From positions 420,201-484,200 of the forward strand of contig OZ034975.1 of assembly GCA_964030785.1 (NCBI GenBank): a DNA stretch of 64,000 nucleotides, given 5' to 3'. The number at the start of each line of letters is the position of its first letter. Position 1 is the first letter of the stretch. The DNA comes from Siderastrea siderea (taxonomy: Eukaryota; Cnidaria; Anthozoa; Scleractinia; Rhizangiidae). The translations under genes were made by a program, and so were the position numbers. Below are positions 12,801-23,000 of this stretch, one piece after another. The notes beneath the pieces are model-generated. The model did no database searches. It was not told the DNA's origin and was given only the letters and a program-made list of their open reading frames with translations.

Positions 12801-15800
12801 TTATAACACAAATCATAAAAGAACAAATTAAATTACAGTTGCTTGTCAACAAGTCTATTTTTGGAACGATGTTAATTGTTTTGTTCCACGGTTGGCCATG
12901 ACAAAGTTCAATTTTACCTGCCCTTACAATAGCTTTAAGAAATTACCATCAATTCCACCACACCAAGCCTTTACTGAAAATATAATATTCGAGAGGAAAA
13001 AGTGGAAAAGCACATTTGCGCTGATCATTTCCGTCCCCATATGTACATTAATTCGACATGGCCGGTAAGCTTAACCTTGTCTGACCTTCAGCTTCAGTAA
13101 GCGGATTCTAACCAGCACTTTCATTGGCAGAATGTACTCTTAGCTTAGTAGCCTCAATCTGATTGGTGCCACATAGTGCCACATAAATTCCCCCGGGGGG
13201 TGTACTCCCATGTGAAAGGTGCATGGATGCTCGTCGTCTCGCGTTCTCCGTCTGTTTTAGCATAACTTTGATTTAAATTTTTCGACGAGCATTCCTGCCT
13301 GTCTCACATGAGATTTCCCCCCCCAGATCAAAAATACATACATACATACACACATACAAACAAACAAACAAACAAACAAACATAGAAAGCGAAAAACTTC
13401 ACGCTGGCTAAGAACCTATGTTTTCAACATAAGTCAAAAATGGTAGCCACATTTTGTTTCAGGGCTTTTGGTCACTCAAAGGCTGCAAGCTGTCGTATAG
13501 TTTCATATTAATTTTTTATTTCATTTTGCTTTTAAAACTGACATAGTAGCCTAGCCCTTTAAAGCGCACTATAGGGAATACACCGGGCCCCTTCCCTGTG
13601 CGGGTCAGTGATTGCCTCTAGTGCATTGTGAGTCCTGAATTGTTGATATCATTCATACTGGCCAGATATATCTGTCCTTGTAGAAGTAAAGGATTGATAC
13701 ACGGAGGTTTGTAGTCCCTTTTTGTTAACAATCTCTTATCTGTTGTGTTTGTTTAGAGTCCCTCAACCCAAATGTGTTAATGTAGCTATAGATTGTGATC
13801 GGGAGATTGAAAGAATACACTCATTGTTCTTAATAAATCTGGACAAGTTGGATGAATTACAGAGTGAGTGTTTGTCTCATACTTGTTTTTAGTGGTGACC
13901 ATTTTTGTTATTTATTTTATAAAGTAATTTCCTAATTTCTATGTTAGCAAAATGTATATTTAATACTGGTAAGTAATGTCTTTCTCAGGGTTTGTTTATT
14001 GTTTTCACATTACCAGGAGAGAGTAGTTTTAGAGAACCAAATTTATATTACCTCAAAATTTCCATCATATAATGCATGTTTGTACTGGTAGTGTAACCAT
14101 TTTTAGATCACCAGTGATATAACTTGGGTATGACATCATTGGTCTAACTCATACTACTTTGCTTTACAAAAGAAATGATTATGGCCTCTTTGTTCTAACA
14201 GACGCTAATGCAAACACTTCTAGTCAGGAAATTCAGAATAATTAGAAAGTGCTTAACATAAACCTTCATATTCCCATAGACTGTTTTGTTTTCTTTAAAT
14301 AAAACATGGAAGGCTGAAGATTCATTTAATGTTGCTCTTTGCAACAAAAGGATCAAAGGATGGAAAAAAAAGATACTAAAGCAACGTTTTTTGCACCTTA
14401 GTTGAATGTGAAAGTCAGTGTGAAAACTGCACAAAAGAAGGAACAGACCACGAGATGTGGCAACAGAAGTTGATGACCATCAATGACATCCAGTCACATG
14501 TCGTCAGCTTAGAACAAGAGCACAAGCAGCACCGGAAAATTACACACAGACTTACAAGACATGGCAGCAAGTAAGTGCTAACGTTGGTGATATCAATCCA
14601 ATCCTTAACATGCTGGGTTATGTGCCCTGTAAAGCAAGGTGTTTTCTGACATGTGAGATTGCCCCATGACTGGGTGGATGGCTTATGGGAGGGGCTTTCT
14701 TGTGGGGCATGTTTCCTAATGGGAGGTGTTTCCTAATGGGATGTGTTAAGTAATGGGAGATGTTTTCTAATGGGGGGTTTTCCCTAATGAGAGGTGTCCC
14801 CTAAAGGGAGGTGCCCTCTGATGGGATGTGTCCCCTAAAGGGAGGTGTTCCCTATCATGAGGTGTCCCCTAATGGGAGGTGTCCCCTAATGGGAGGTGTT
14901 TCCTAATGGGATGTGTTAAGTAATGGGAGATGTTTTCTAATGGGGGGTTTTCCCTAATGAGAGGTGTCCCCTAAAGGGAGGTGCCCTCTGATGGGATGTG
15001 TCCCCTAAAGGGAGGTGTTCCCTATCATGAGGTGTCCCCTAATGGGAGGTGTTTCCTAATGGGTGGTGTACCATAATGTGAGGTAGTGTTGATCGTAATT
15101 ATTGATCATCAGAAAAAATTGGATTGCCCCAACCGATTGATCATCGATTATAATCGGATAAATCCACCAGGATGTTAAATGTGTATTTTACTTTTCTTGC
15201 ATTAATTTATTTAGTTTTTTGTGACAATTGATTGTGCATGAAGTGTAATCAATTGACAGATTGCCAAGAATTTTCAATCAGTTATTGATTATAATCAATG
15301 AATGGTACACCACTAATGTGAGGGTTTCCGCAATGGGAGGTATTCAATGATGGAAAATGTCCCTTAATTGAAGGGCTGACAGCATAACCGTCTTCTGTCG
15401 AATTTTAGGCGGTATTATTGTTTTCCTCTAAACAATGTCAATTTGTGCAAAGGGCCTTAAGTTCATTCCAAGAACATTGCCTATATAGTTTTTTGAAGGT
15501 CCCATGCACAAATTGAAGGAGTTTAAAGCACAAAATTTAAACCGGTTAAAATCGACATAAGACGGTTATGCTCTGAGCCCTTCAATTGGAGATGCCCCTA
15601 ATGGGAGATGTTACCTTATAAGAGGTGTTTCTTAACTGGATATGTCCTGCAATGGGAGGTGTTCCCTAATGGAAGATGTCCCTTAATTGGAGATGCCCTT
15701 AATGGGAGATGTCACCTAATAGGTGTTTCTTAATTGGATGTGTGCCCCAATGGGAGATGTTCCCTAATGGAAGGTATCCCCTAGATTTCCCCCCTAACCT

Positions 15801-16197
15801 ATCATTGTAGATGCTATGAGAAGTTTACCTATGTGCAAGGTATTCCTTGATGGGAGATGCCCCTCTATGGGAAGAAGTGTCCCCCTGTGAAGGTTTTCCT
15901 TTTATAGGAGAAGTCCTCGTACAAGGGGCATCCTCTGTTATGAGTGCTGACCATTATTATGGGAGGGTTATGTCATTAGAGATGAGAACTTATGTACCCT
16001 TGTAGTAGTTTCCCATTATGAAACCTAGAAACATATAGTCTGTGTACCTGAATGATCATGCCTGTGTTACAGTACCGTTGCGGGAGGCGTGTTTCCTGTG
16101 TAGTTATTAATGTCATTACTTGTGTTGCAGAAAATGCCCATGGGGACCCACACAAGAATCTCCAGATCCATTTAGACGTCATTTGATCCTACAGTAA
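182..16197 (+). CDS. RASA3: RASA2/RASA3-type Ras GTPase-activating protein, 3' part (11 exons)
   Basis: This gene encodes a GAP1-family protein that stimulates GTP hydrolysis by Ras at the plasma membrane. Exons: 182-288, 2211-2288, 3809-3880, 4349-4422, 4873-5062, 5195-5265, 5653-5742, 7765-7812, 13757-13863, 14402-14570, 16131-16197. All have GT/AG borders and their codon phases join without a break, giving about 356 visible residues. In order they encode the last RasGAP helices ([17 protein letters not shown]), a PH domain ([19 protein letters not shown]), a Btk-type zinc motif with CC and C ligands, and a C-terminal helical tail. The tandem C2 domains and the catalytic arginine finger expected upstream lie outside the window. 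PH wording such as IKRAQGR and [11 protein letters not shown] is closer to RASA3 than RASA2, but with one invertebrate gene the paralogue name is uncertain. No stop or frameshift was seen. The introns hold several transposons. Confidence 0.9.
313..1532. mobile_element. Mutator-like non-autonomous element with 9-bp target duplication
   Basis: The ends are inverted copies over about 115 bp: TAGCCTGCGTAGCAGGCG at the left, and the same with one change on the opposite strand at the right. The flanks are perfect 9-bp direct repeats, GCATTAGGG, at 304-312 and 1533-1541. Long TIRs with 9-bp duplications are typical of MULEs. The 1.2-kb element has no convincing transposase frame; open frames at its ends are just the TIR. 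It sits 15 bases from the RASA exon donor at 289. Confidence 0.8.
2133..2163. repeat. (AAC)n microsatellite
   Basis: A run of AAC triplets follows an A-run, in the RASA intron just before the exon at 2211. Confidence 0.9.
3196..3614. mobile_element. TTAA-flanked MITE, copy 1
   Basis: It is bounded by TTAA at 3196-3199 and 3611-3614. The ends are imperfect inverted repeats (TTAAGACAATTTTTGCTCAA and its counterpart at the right). It is homologous along its length with the copy at 30244-30652, sharing GAGCAATGAGTGCAAAAAT-like and GTTACCAAAAAAATACT blocks. The size, TIRs and TTAA fit a piggyBac- or Kolobok-type MITE. Confidence 0.75.
4349..7812 (+). CDS. RASA3: RASA exons: PH domain and Btk zinc motif
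   Basis: There are five exons, 4349-4422, 4873-5062, 5195-5265, 5653-5742 and 7765-7812. They encode the linker [14 protein letters not shown], then a PH domain from about [12 protein letters not shown] to the terminal helix EEREWIRALRKV, which ends in the invariant PH tryptophan. The Btk motif follows: [13 protein letters not shown] then AAGC, with one His and three Cys as zinc ligands. The codons for TGG and TGC are split across introns and restored exactly by joining, which fixes the borders. The PH/Btk unit binds phosphoinositides in known RASA proteins. The 5743-7764 intron contains the 5813-7358 transposon. Confidence 0.9.
5813..7358. mobile_element. TIR element with internal minisatellite, flanked by GTAAGT
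   Basis: The ends CAGGGCTCAAGACTAAC and GTTAGTCTCGAGCCCTG are inverted with one mismatch. GTAAGT is directly repeated at 5807-5812 and 7359-7364. Subterminal CTAGTGA/TCACTAG motifs recur at both ends. The interior (about 5980-7200) is a degenerate tandem repeat of roughly 65-80 bp built around GGAGAAACGTTGAGAAGACA. No transposase was seen. CAGGG ends recall hAT elements, but hAT duplications are 8 bp, so the class is open. Confidence 0.75.
7850..11113. mobile_element. Possible outer element with TTTTAACCGGCC inverted ends
   Basis: TTTTAACCGGCC at 7850-7861 and its exact complement at 11102-11113 bracket 3.3 kb in the RASA intron. A 17-base palindrome, GTCGCCATGATGGCGAC, adjoins the left end, and CCGGTT recurs inside both ends. 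No target duplication is clear, so the pairing may be chance. It contains the foldback element at 8116-9934. Confidence 0.4.
8116..9934. mobile_element. Foldback element with CGCAAGAA/TTCTTGCG palindrome clusters
   Basis: The termini are a perfect 13-bp inverted repeat, CAAAAATAATGCA and TGCATTATTTTTG. Inside each end (8130-8310 and 9725-9920) the motif CGCAAGAACTTCTTGCG, itself nearly palindromic, occurs many times. The 1.4-kb centre shows no clear gene. Such subterminal clusters resemble transposase-binding sites. A target duplication is not obvious. Confidence 0.65.
11526..11737. mobile_element. Harbinger-like MITE
   Basis: The ends read AGCCCAGTTCAGACGCCG and, inverted, CGGCGTCTGAACTGGGGCT, with similarity continuing about 40 bp. 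TAA flanks both sides. The short length, GC-rich ends and a 3-bp TAA duplication fit PIF/Harbinger MITEs. Confidence 0.65.
12370..12690 (+). repeat. Direct repeat pair of about 90 bp
   Basis: CAGGTTTAAAAACCTAC starts two diverged copies about 226 bp apart (near 12372 and 12598). Both continue through GACATGCTT, GCTAAT.TATGCAAATTGC and CGTCGCTA. No function is visible. Confidence 0.7.
13332..13383. repeat. (CATA)n and (AAAC)n microsatellites
   Basis: Adjacent simple tetranucleotide runs in the RASA intron before the exon at 13757. Confidence 0.9.
13757..16197 (+). CDS. RASA3: RASA exons: C-terminal tail and stop
   Basis: There are three exons, 13757-13863, 14402-14570 and 16131-16197. The first encodes [20 protein letters not shown], matching the family's DRE.ERI.SLF segment. 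The second encodes a charged helical tail including [12 protein letters not shown] and RHGS, like the RASA3 end. The last adds 22 residues and a TAA at 16195-16197. Its frame is set by phase (AA plus A) and shares P and G positions with the known tail, but it is the least conserved exon. An AATAAA lies just after the stop at 16217-16222. Confidence 0.82.
14640..15900 (+). repeat. 15-bp-class minisatellite (CCTAATGGGAGGTGT)
   Basis: Dozens of degenerate copies of CCTAATGGGAGGTGT fill the last RASA intron. From about 14711 to 15060 a 170-bp block is present twice in tandem, almost identical. The array is interrupted by an AT-rich segment (15085-15315) and by the MITE at 15370-15583. Confidence 0.85.
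15370..15583. mobile_element. Short MITE nested in the minisatellite
   Basis: The TIRs start GAAGGGCT and share AGCATAACCGTCTT with the right end in inverted form over about 40 bp. AATT is directly repeated at 15366-15369 and 15584-15587. The centre has no coding potential. Confidence 0.7.
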
Positions 16198-16216
16198 TCC
16201 AGTTCTTCCTCGTTTG

Positions 16217-16222
16217 AATAAA
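16217..16222 (+). terminator. Candidate poly(A) signal of RASA gene
   Basis: AATAAA lies 20 bases after the RASA stop codon. The short 3' UTR it implies is plausible, but other signals could lie further down. Confidence 0.4.
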
Positions 16223-17596
16223 ATGCTGTATCTAGGGTTGTAAGTTTTGTTTATACTGTAAGTAATGTTATTTTTGTTACAGTAGTGTGAAAGGAACTGA
16301 TGCTTTGCTAAAGCATAGTTAAATGCCCATTCCAAACTCAATGTGAGACCAGTCTGTTTTATTGACTTGTTTGAAATTGTTTGAGCAAGAAACATTAATT
16401 TTTGTAGGCTTTTGAAATAAGAAAACACCCATTCACTTCAAAGCCAGGTTTTCAGTTCCTGTCAATATTACAGATTTGTCCCAGTCATCTGGAGTGGATT
16501 TCAGATTATTTTATTTTTAATAATAATGAAATTAACTTTGAGTAATGAAAGGTAAGAATGCTGTAATACAGATGTATTTTTCATCTCTTCCACCTTGCAA
16601 ATGTAGCTTTCTACTTGTAAGTGTATTTGGTTACATGCAGGGTGCCTCCTGGTGCCAGACTGAAGAGGTTCATTATATCTTGAAAGTTTGGTGTATGTTC
16701 ACATTCAGACTGTCACCTTTTTAAATGATTTCAAGGTAACAGTTGAATGCAGAAAATACTGCTGTTTGTTATTTGTTGCTATGCCTTTTGGCTATGTATT
16801 TATTTTTTATCATTTGGATTGGGTATCCTTTTAAAGAAGCTTTGTTTTTTTGACAGTTAAGTTTACATTTAGTTCCTAAAAAATAGTTTTTAATAACATG
16901 ATACATAACAAGACTTTTTGTCTTTAATTTGAGACAAAAGTCAGCTAATATAACCTTCGGTATTAAATTGGTGTAGTTAGACTGCATAGCAATTTGGTTT
17001 ATCTTTCAGTTCTGGAAACTCACTTAGATATGTTCTAGTTTTATCAGTCCTTAGCTCTTTCAGTGGGTGTTGTTTTAACGTAAAGAAAAACGTTTACAGG
17101 CAAATATTAACAATATTTTATGACATTTGACTTACGAGGCAAATGTAATGACAATATTTTCTAAGAAATTTATGGAAATTAGTTGTTAAGTGTTGTTTAA
17201 AATGTGCAATTTGTGGCATACAGTTGAACCTCTCCTTACGGACACCTCTGCAGTGTGGACAATTTGTCTTTATTACGAACAGTTTATTCATATAAACTCC
17301 ACCGATAATACCTTCATAATATGGACACTTACAGCATGTAGCTCAGTCTGGGTGTCTGTATGACAAAGGTTGGACATGTATTTGTGAAGTGTGTGTTGTA
17401 TGTCACGTTGACTCAATAGAACCTCTACTTAAACAGTAGAGTTCTTCGGTCGAAGGCACTATCGTGTAATAGGTTTGTTCACAACAAATATTAGCCTGAG
17501 AACGTAGTTCGAGGGCTTATATGAAGTTTGAACATCAAATTTCCGAGGGGACCTATCACACATAGGGCCTGAGACAGAGGGACTCTATTGTTTTTA

Positions 17597-17735
17597 TTGT
17601 ACAACACTAAATTTTGAGCGAAGATTGCAAAAAACAGGCACTATGCGGTGAGAGGTGCCCGCTGAGGAGAGACACTATCGCATCACGTGATCGATTTCGA
17701 CCAATGGGAGCACGCCAAAATTTAGCGTTGTACTA
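17597..17735. repeat. Short inverted repeat with adjoining CCAAT/TATA motifs
   Basis: TTGTACAACACTAAATTTTG at 17597-17616 pairs with CAAAATTTAGCGTTGTACTA at 17716-17735. CCAAT at 17701 and TATAAAAG at 17734-17741 lie in promoter-like spacing on the plus strand. No gene follows. Confidence 0.45.
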
Positions 17736-20049
17736 TAAAAGGTTGTAGAAAACATTTTGCAGTAACTAAATTCAGCGTCATCTTAGGATGTTCAAAGTAA
17801 ATTCTCGTACATGAATAATGATACTTGGCTGGTCCGTTGTTAAAACTTTGAATTCAATAATCGTGGTCATTACTCTGGCAGTAAATTACCATTGTTATTC
17901 TAGGATGTCTTTTAATCGTTTTATTTCCTGGTATGAAATACAAACTGCACTGAGGCATCATCAGATAACGTCATGCTAAATGTTAGGATAGACCACTGCA
18001 TATTTAGCACTTTTGCTTGCCTTTTTTAATTTAATGCCAATGAAACATTCTTCAGTAATGCAATGTAAGCAACATGCTTTGCACTGCTATGCCCAGACAA
18101 TCAAGTTTTGTCCAGCCATTTGTGCTGCTATTCAACTTGCTAGTAAAGTTGAACCTCCTTTAAATGGACATTCATGTTTAATAGAGCTGTTTGCTTATCA
18201 GAGGTTAGGAACGTAATGTTTCTGTTTGCCTTTGACCAAAACTGATTGAATGTCGTTTCAGGTCTGGAGGCAAAACTGTACTTTTACGTTCCGCTAGTTT
18301 CAATGAAACGTTAATTTAAAAGGTTTCATTCTACTATACAGTTATTTTAAGCTTACCAGAATCCGAAAATAGTGCAACCTAGCCCTTCTGAACTAGGTTG
18401 ATTATTTTTGCTGTCTTTTCTTCGCCAGTCAATGTTAGGTCGCAGAGTGTGTGGGCGGGGTTTGGGAGATGGGGGTTTGGTGGTGCGGGGAGGCATGCGC
18501 GGCATTTGAGTTTTTCTTCCATCTCCACTCTCAGGAAGTTCATTGTGAAAACTCGACCAGCATGTACTTGAAAGGGATAGGAAATACTTAATTTGATCTT
18601 TTTGTTTTTTGATTTTTTTAAACGACTTAAGAAAAAAGTCAAATGCCCTCCCCCCATCTCTGCAACCCCCCCCCCCCCCCCACACTAACATAGACGCCTT
18701 CTGTAGCTTGAAATTGATAAGCATGAGACAGTTATTTTGCCTATAAGCAAATACTTTGCCTTATTTGGAGTTATTATTTTTTATTAAAAGCGTAGTCTGC
18801 GCGTTAAGCCATTGGATGTAAAATATTTGAAATAGTTTGCATTTGTGGTAGATTTATTTTTATTTATTGAGGTCAGCTGGTCAGACCAGATACGGAAGCT
18901 GTTTTATTTAAGTGCATAGTCATATGCAGTACCCTTAATGGCACAGAAATTGAACCTACAAAGACAAATTAAAATTTAGACTTCAAGCAATTCCTGTGTG
19001 CTTTTTGACGATAGTAGATGCGAGAAGAGTTACACGCGCGTATCGCCGTCCGTGCGCGCGGTATCTTCCCACGCGTGTCGAGCACCAGCTTGGTGTATGT
19101 TTCGTATCTTTATAGGAGATACCGGTACTGCCCCGTTATGCGATTTAGATTGCGTTACAAGGCTGGTTGCTATTAGACAATTGTATGCAACACAACCGCG
19201 TTATGGGCTTACGTTGACTGTTTTGTGAAAAGCTACCTTAATTGTTTGCAAAGTCCACGGCCACATCTGACAGGCATAACTTAGTGTATCCATGTGAGAA
19301 AACTGGGGCAATTGCGTGTAACTATTCTCGAGTGTCTAAACTGTGCCCAAAAGTTTCACAGAAATTTGTACCGTGCAAACTGGGCCTTTATTATTTCCTC
19401 TGACTGTTAGCTTGTTCTATTAAAGAGTAGGAAAAACCATCTAAAATATGTAGCGCGACAAGATAGGAGTAAGTTGCTCTAGAAAATAATAAAAATATTG
19501 TTGTTGAGAGTAGCTGCAGTATTAATGCATTAGTGTCTGAGAGGAGGGGATTTCTGCGAAGGTCCGAGTTGGCACATGTGCGAAAACTACAATCTTGTGA
19601 ACATGAATACCCTTTAAAACTCATTTAAAAAAATTGATGGAAAAAAGGAAAAAGGGTGAAAGTTCAAGTGTCAAAGCTACGGCTCTTGTAGAAGCCAAGA
19701 AAATCGTATTCGAAAATTGAAATAATAGCAACTCGTTAACAAAAAAAATTGCCAGTTTTTCAAAAAATGGAAGATGCGCCTATTCATAGCTCAATATCTC
19801 CGTTAGAAAAATGGGTTTTTCAAAGGTTCGTACGGGCCCTGGAAATCCTGGAAAATCCTGGAATTTTATTCTGGGATTTTCCAGGACTGCAAAGTCCTGG
19901 AAAATTAATGCAGGTCCTGGAAAGTCCTGGAAATCCTTAAACTCTTGTAATAAAGTTTTCTTTAAAAACAATTTTCTGCAGGATTATTGTTGGATTTCGT
20001 TTTCGTAAGGGTTTATTGCTGCAATTATTGTGCCTTTGAGAGCCCTGGA

Positions 20050-23000
20050 AAAATGTATTTGAGTCCTGCGAAAAGGGCGATTTGCCGGCAAATTTCAAGT
20101 GCGCTAGAAAGTGTGCGAAAGCGTGGAGATTTTGTGCAAGTGTCGAAGCTGGGGCTCTTAAATCGCCTATGAATATTGAAACAATAGAAATTTGTTAATG
20201 AGCAAACAAGAACCATTTGCCCAAAAAATCGAAGATGTCCCTTTTGAGCTCATTAGCCAATTTCTTTTGTTTCAATATTCATGGGTTAATATCTCCGCTA
20301 AAAGAGCGATTTGCAGGCCTATTTCAAGTGCGCTAGAAAGAGTGTGAGAGCGTGAATATTTTGTGCGAGTATCAAAGCTGGAGCTCTTATACAAACGGAG
20401 AAAATCGCTTTTGAATATTGAAACAATAGAAATAAGTTAATGAGCAAAAATGGACCATTTTTCTAAAAATCGAAGATGTCTGTTTTGAGCTCATTAGCCA
20501 ATTTCTATTGTTTCAATATTCATGGGTTAATATCTCAGCGAAAAGGGGGATTTGCAAGCCAATTTCAAATGCGATAGAAAGAGTATAAAAGCGTGGATAT
20601 TTTATGCAAGTGTCAAAGCTAGGGCTCTTATAGAAACGGAGAAAATCGCCTATGAATATTGAAACAATAGAAATTCGTTAATAAGCAAAAATGAGCCATT
20701 TTTCCAAAACTCAAAGATGTCCCTTTTGAGCTCATTAGCCAATTTCTATTGTTTCAATATTCATGGGTTAATATCTCAGCGAAAAGTGGGATTTGCAAGC
20801 CAATTTCAAATGCGATAGAAAGAGTATAAAAGCGTGGATATTTTGTGCAAGTGTCAAAGCTGGAGCTCTCATACTAACGGAGAAAATCGCCTATGGATAT
20901 TGAAACAGTAGAAATTGGTTAATGAGCAAAAATGAGCCATTTTCCCAAAACTCAAAGATGTCCCTTTTGAGCTCATTAGCCAATTTCTATTGTTTCAATA
21001 TTCATGGGTTAATATCTCAGCGAAAAGGGGGATTTGCAAGCCAATTTCAAATGCGATAGGAAGAGTATAAAAGCGTGGATATTTTGTGCGAGTGTCAAAG
21101 CTAGGGCTCTTATAGAAACGGAGAAAATCGCCTATGAATATTGAAACAATAGAAATTCGTTAATAAGCAAAAATGAGCCATTTCTCCAAAACTCAAAGAT
21201 GTCCCTTTTGAGCTCATTAGCCAATTTCTATTGTTTCAATATTCATGGGTTAATATCTCAGCGAAAAGGGGGATTTGCAAGCCAATTTCAAATGCGATAG
21301 GAAGAGTATAAAAGCGTGGATATTTTGTGCGAGTGTCAAAGCTAGGGCTCTTATAGAAACGGAGAAAATCGCCTATGAATATTGAAACAATAGAAATTCG
21401 TTAATAAGCAAAAATGAGCCATTTCTCCAAAACTCAAAGATGTCCCTTTTGAGCTCATTAGCCAATTTCTATTGTTTCAATATTCATGGGTTAATATCTC
21501 CGCTAAAAGGGCGATTTGCCAGCCTATTTCAAGTACACTAGAAAGAGTGTGAGAGCGTGAATATTTTGCGTGAGTGTCAAAGCTGGGGCTCTTATACAAA
21601 CCCAGGAAATCGCTTTTGAATATTGAAACAATAAAAAATAAGTTAATGAGCAAAAATGGACCATTTTTCCAAAAATCGAAGATGTCTGTTTTGAGCTCGT
21701 TAGCCAATTTCCATTGTATCAATATTCATGGGTTAATATCTCCGCGAAAAGGGGGATTTGCCGGCCTAGTTAGCCTATTGCAAGTGTGCTAGACAGAGTG
21801 TGAAAGTGTGGATATTTTGTGCAAGTGTCAAAGGTAGGGCTCTTATAGAAACGGAGAAAATCGCCTATGAATATTGAAACAATAGAAATTCGTTAATAAG
21901 CAAAAACGAGCCATTTTCCCAAATATCTGTTTTGAGCTCATTAGCCAATTTCTTTTGTTTCAATATTCAGGGGTTAATATCTCCGCTAAAAGGGCGATTT
22001 GCCGGCCTATTTCAAGTGCACTAGAAAGAGTGCTAGAGCGTGAATATTTTGTGCGAGTGTCAAAGCTGGAGCTCTTATACAAACGGAGAAAATCGCTTTT
22101 GAATATTGAAACAATAGAAATAAGTTAATGAGCAAAAATGGACCATTATTCACAGGCTAATATCTCCGCGAAAAGGGGGATTTGCAAGCCAATTTTGAAT
22201 GCGATAGAAAGAGTATAAAAGCGTGGATATTTTGTGCAAGTGTCAAAGCCGGAGCTCTCATACAAACGGAGAAAATCGCTTTTGAATATTGAAACAACAG
22301 AAATTAGTTAATGAACAAAAATGAGCCATTTTTCCAAAACTCAAAGATGTCCCTTTTGAGCTCATTAGCCAATTTCTATTGTTTTAATATTCATGGGTTA
22401 ATAGCTCCGCGAAAAGGGGGATTTTCCGGCCTATTTTAAGTGCGCTAGACAAGGGGTGAAAGTGTGGATATTTTATGCGAGTGTCAAAACTAGGGCTCTT
22501 ATAGAAACGGAGAAAATCGCCTATGAATATTGAAACAATAGAAATTCGTTAATAAGCAAAAATGAGCCATTTCTCCAAAACTCAAAGATGTCCCTTTTGA
22601 GCTCATTAGCCAATTTCTATTGTTTCAATATTCATGGGTTAATATCTCAGCGAAAAGGGGGATTTGCAAGCCAATTTCAAATGCGATAGAAAGAGTATAA
22701 AGGCGTGGATATTTTGTGCAAGTGTCAAGGCTGGAGCTCTCATACTAACGGAGAAAATCGCCTATGGATATTGAAACAGTAGAAATTGGTTAATGAGCAA
22801 AAATGAGCCATTTTTCCAAAACTCAAAGATGTCCCTTTTGAGCTCATTAGCCAATTTCTATTGTTTCAATATTCATGGGTTAATATCTCGGCGAAAAGGG
22901 CGATTTGCCGGCCTATTTCAAGTACGCTAGAAAGAGTGTGAGAGCGTGAATATTTTGTGGGAGTGTCAAAGCTGGAGCTCTTATACAAACGGAGAAAGTC

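Larger units (their letters stand above)
16198..20050. other. Intergenic stretch between RASA 3' end and satellite
   Basis: No supported gene was seen. It contains a repeat fragment starting CAGTTGAACCTCTCC at 17221, a 140-bp inverted-repeat segment at 17597-17735 followed by CCAAT/TATA-like motifs, an 18-base C run near 18667, CCTGGAAA-type low-complexity repeats at 19835-19945, and a diverged satellite unit at about 19640-19830. Confidence 0.6.
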
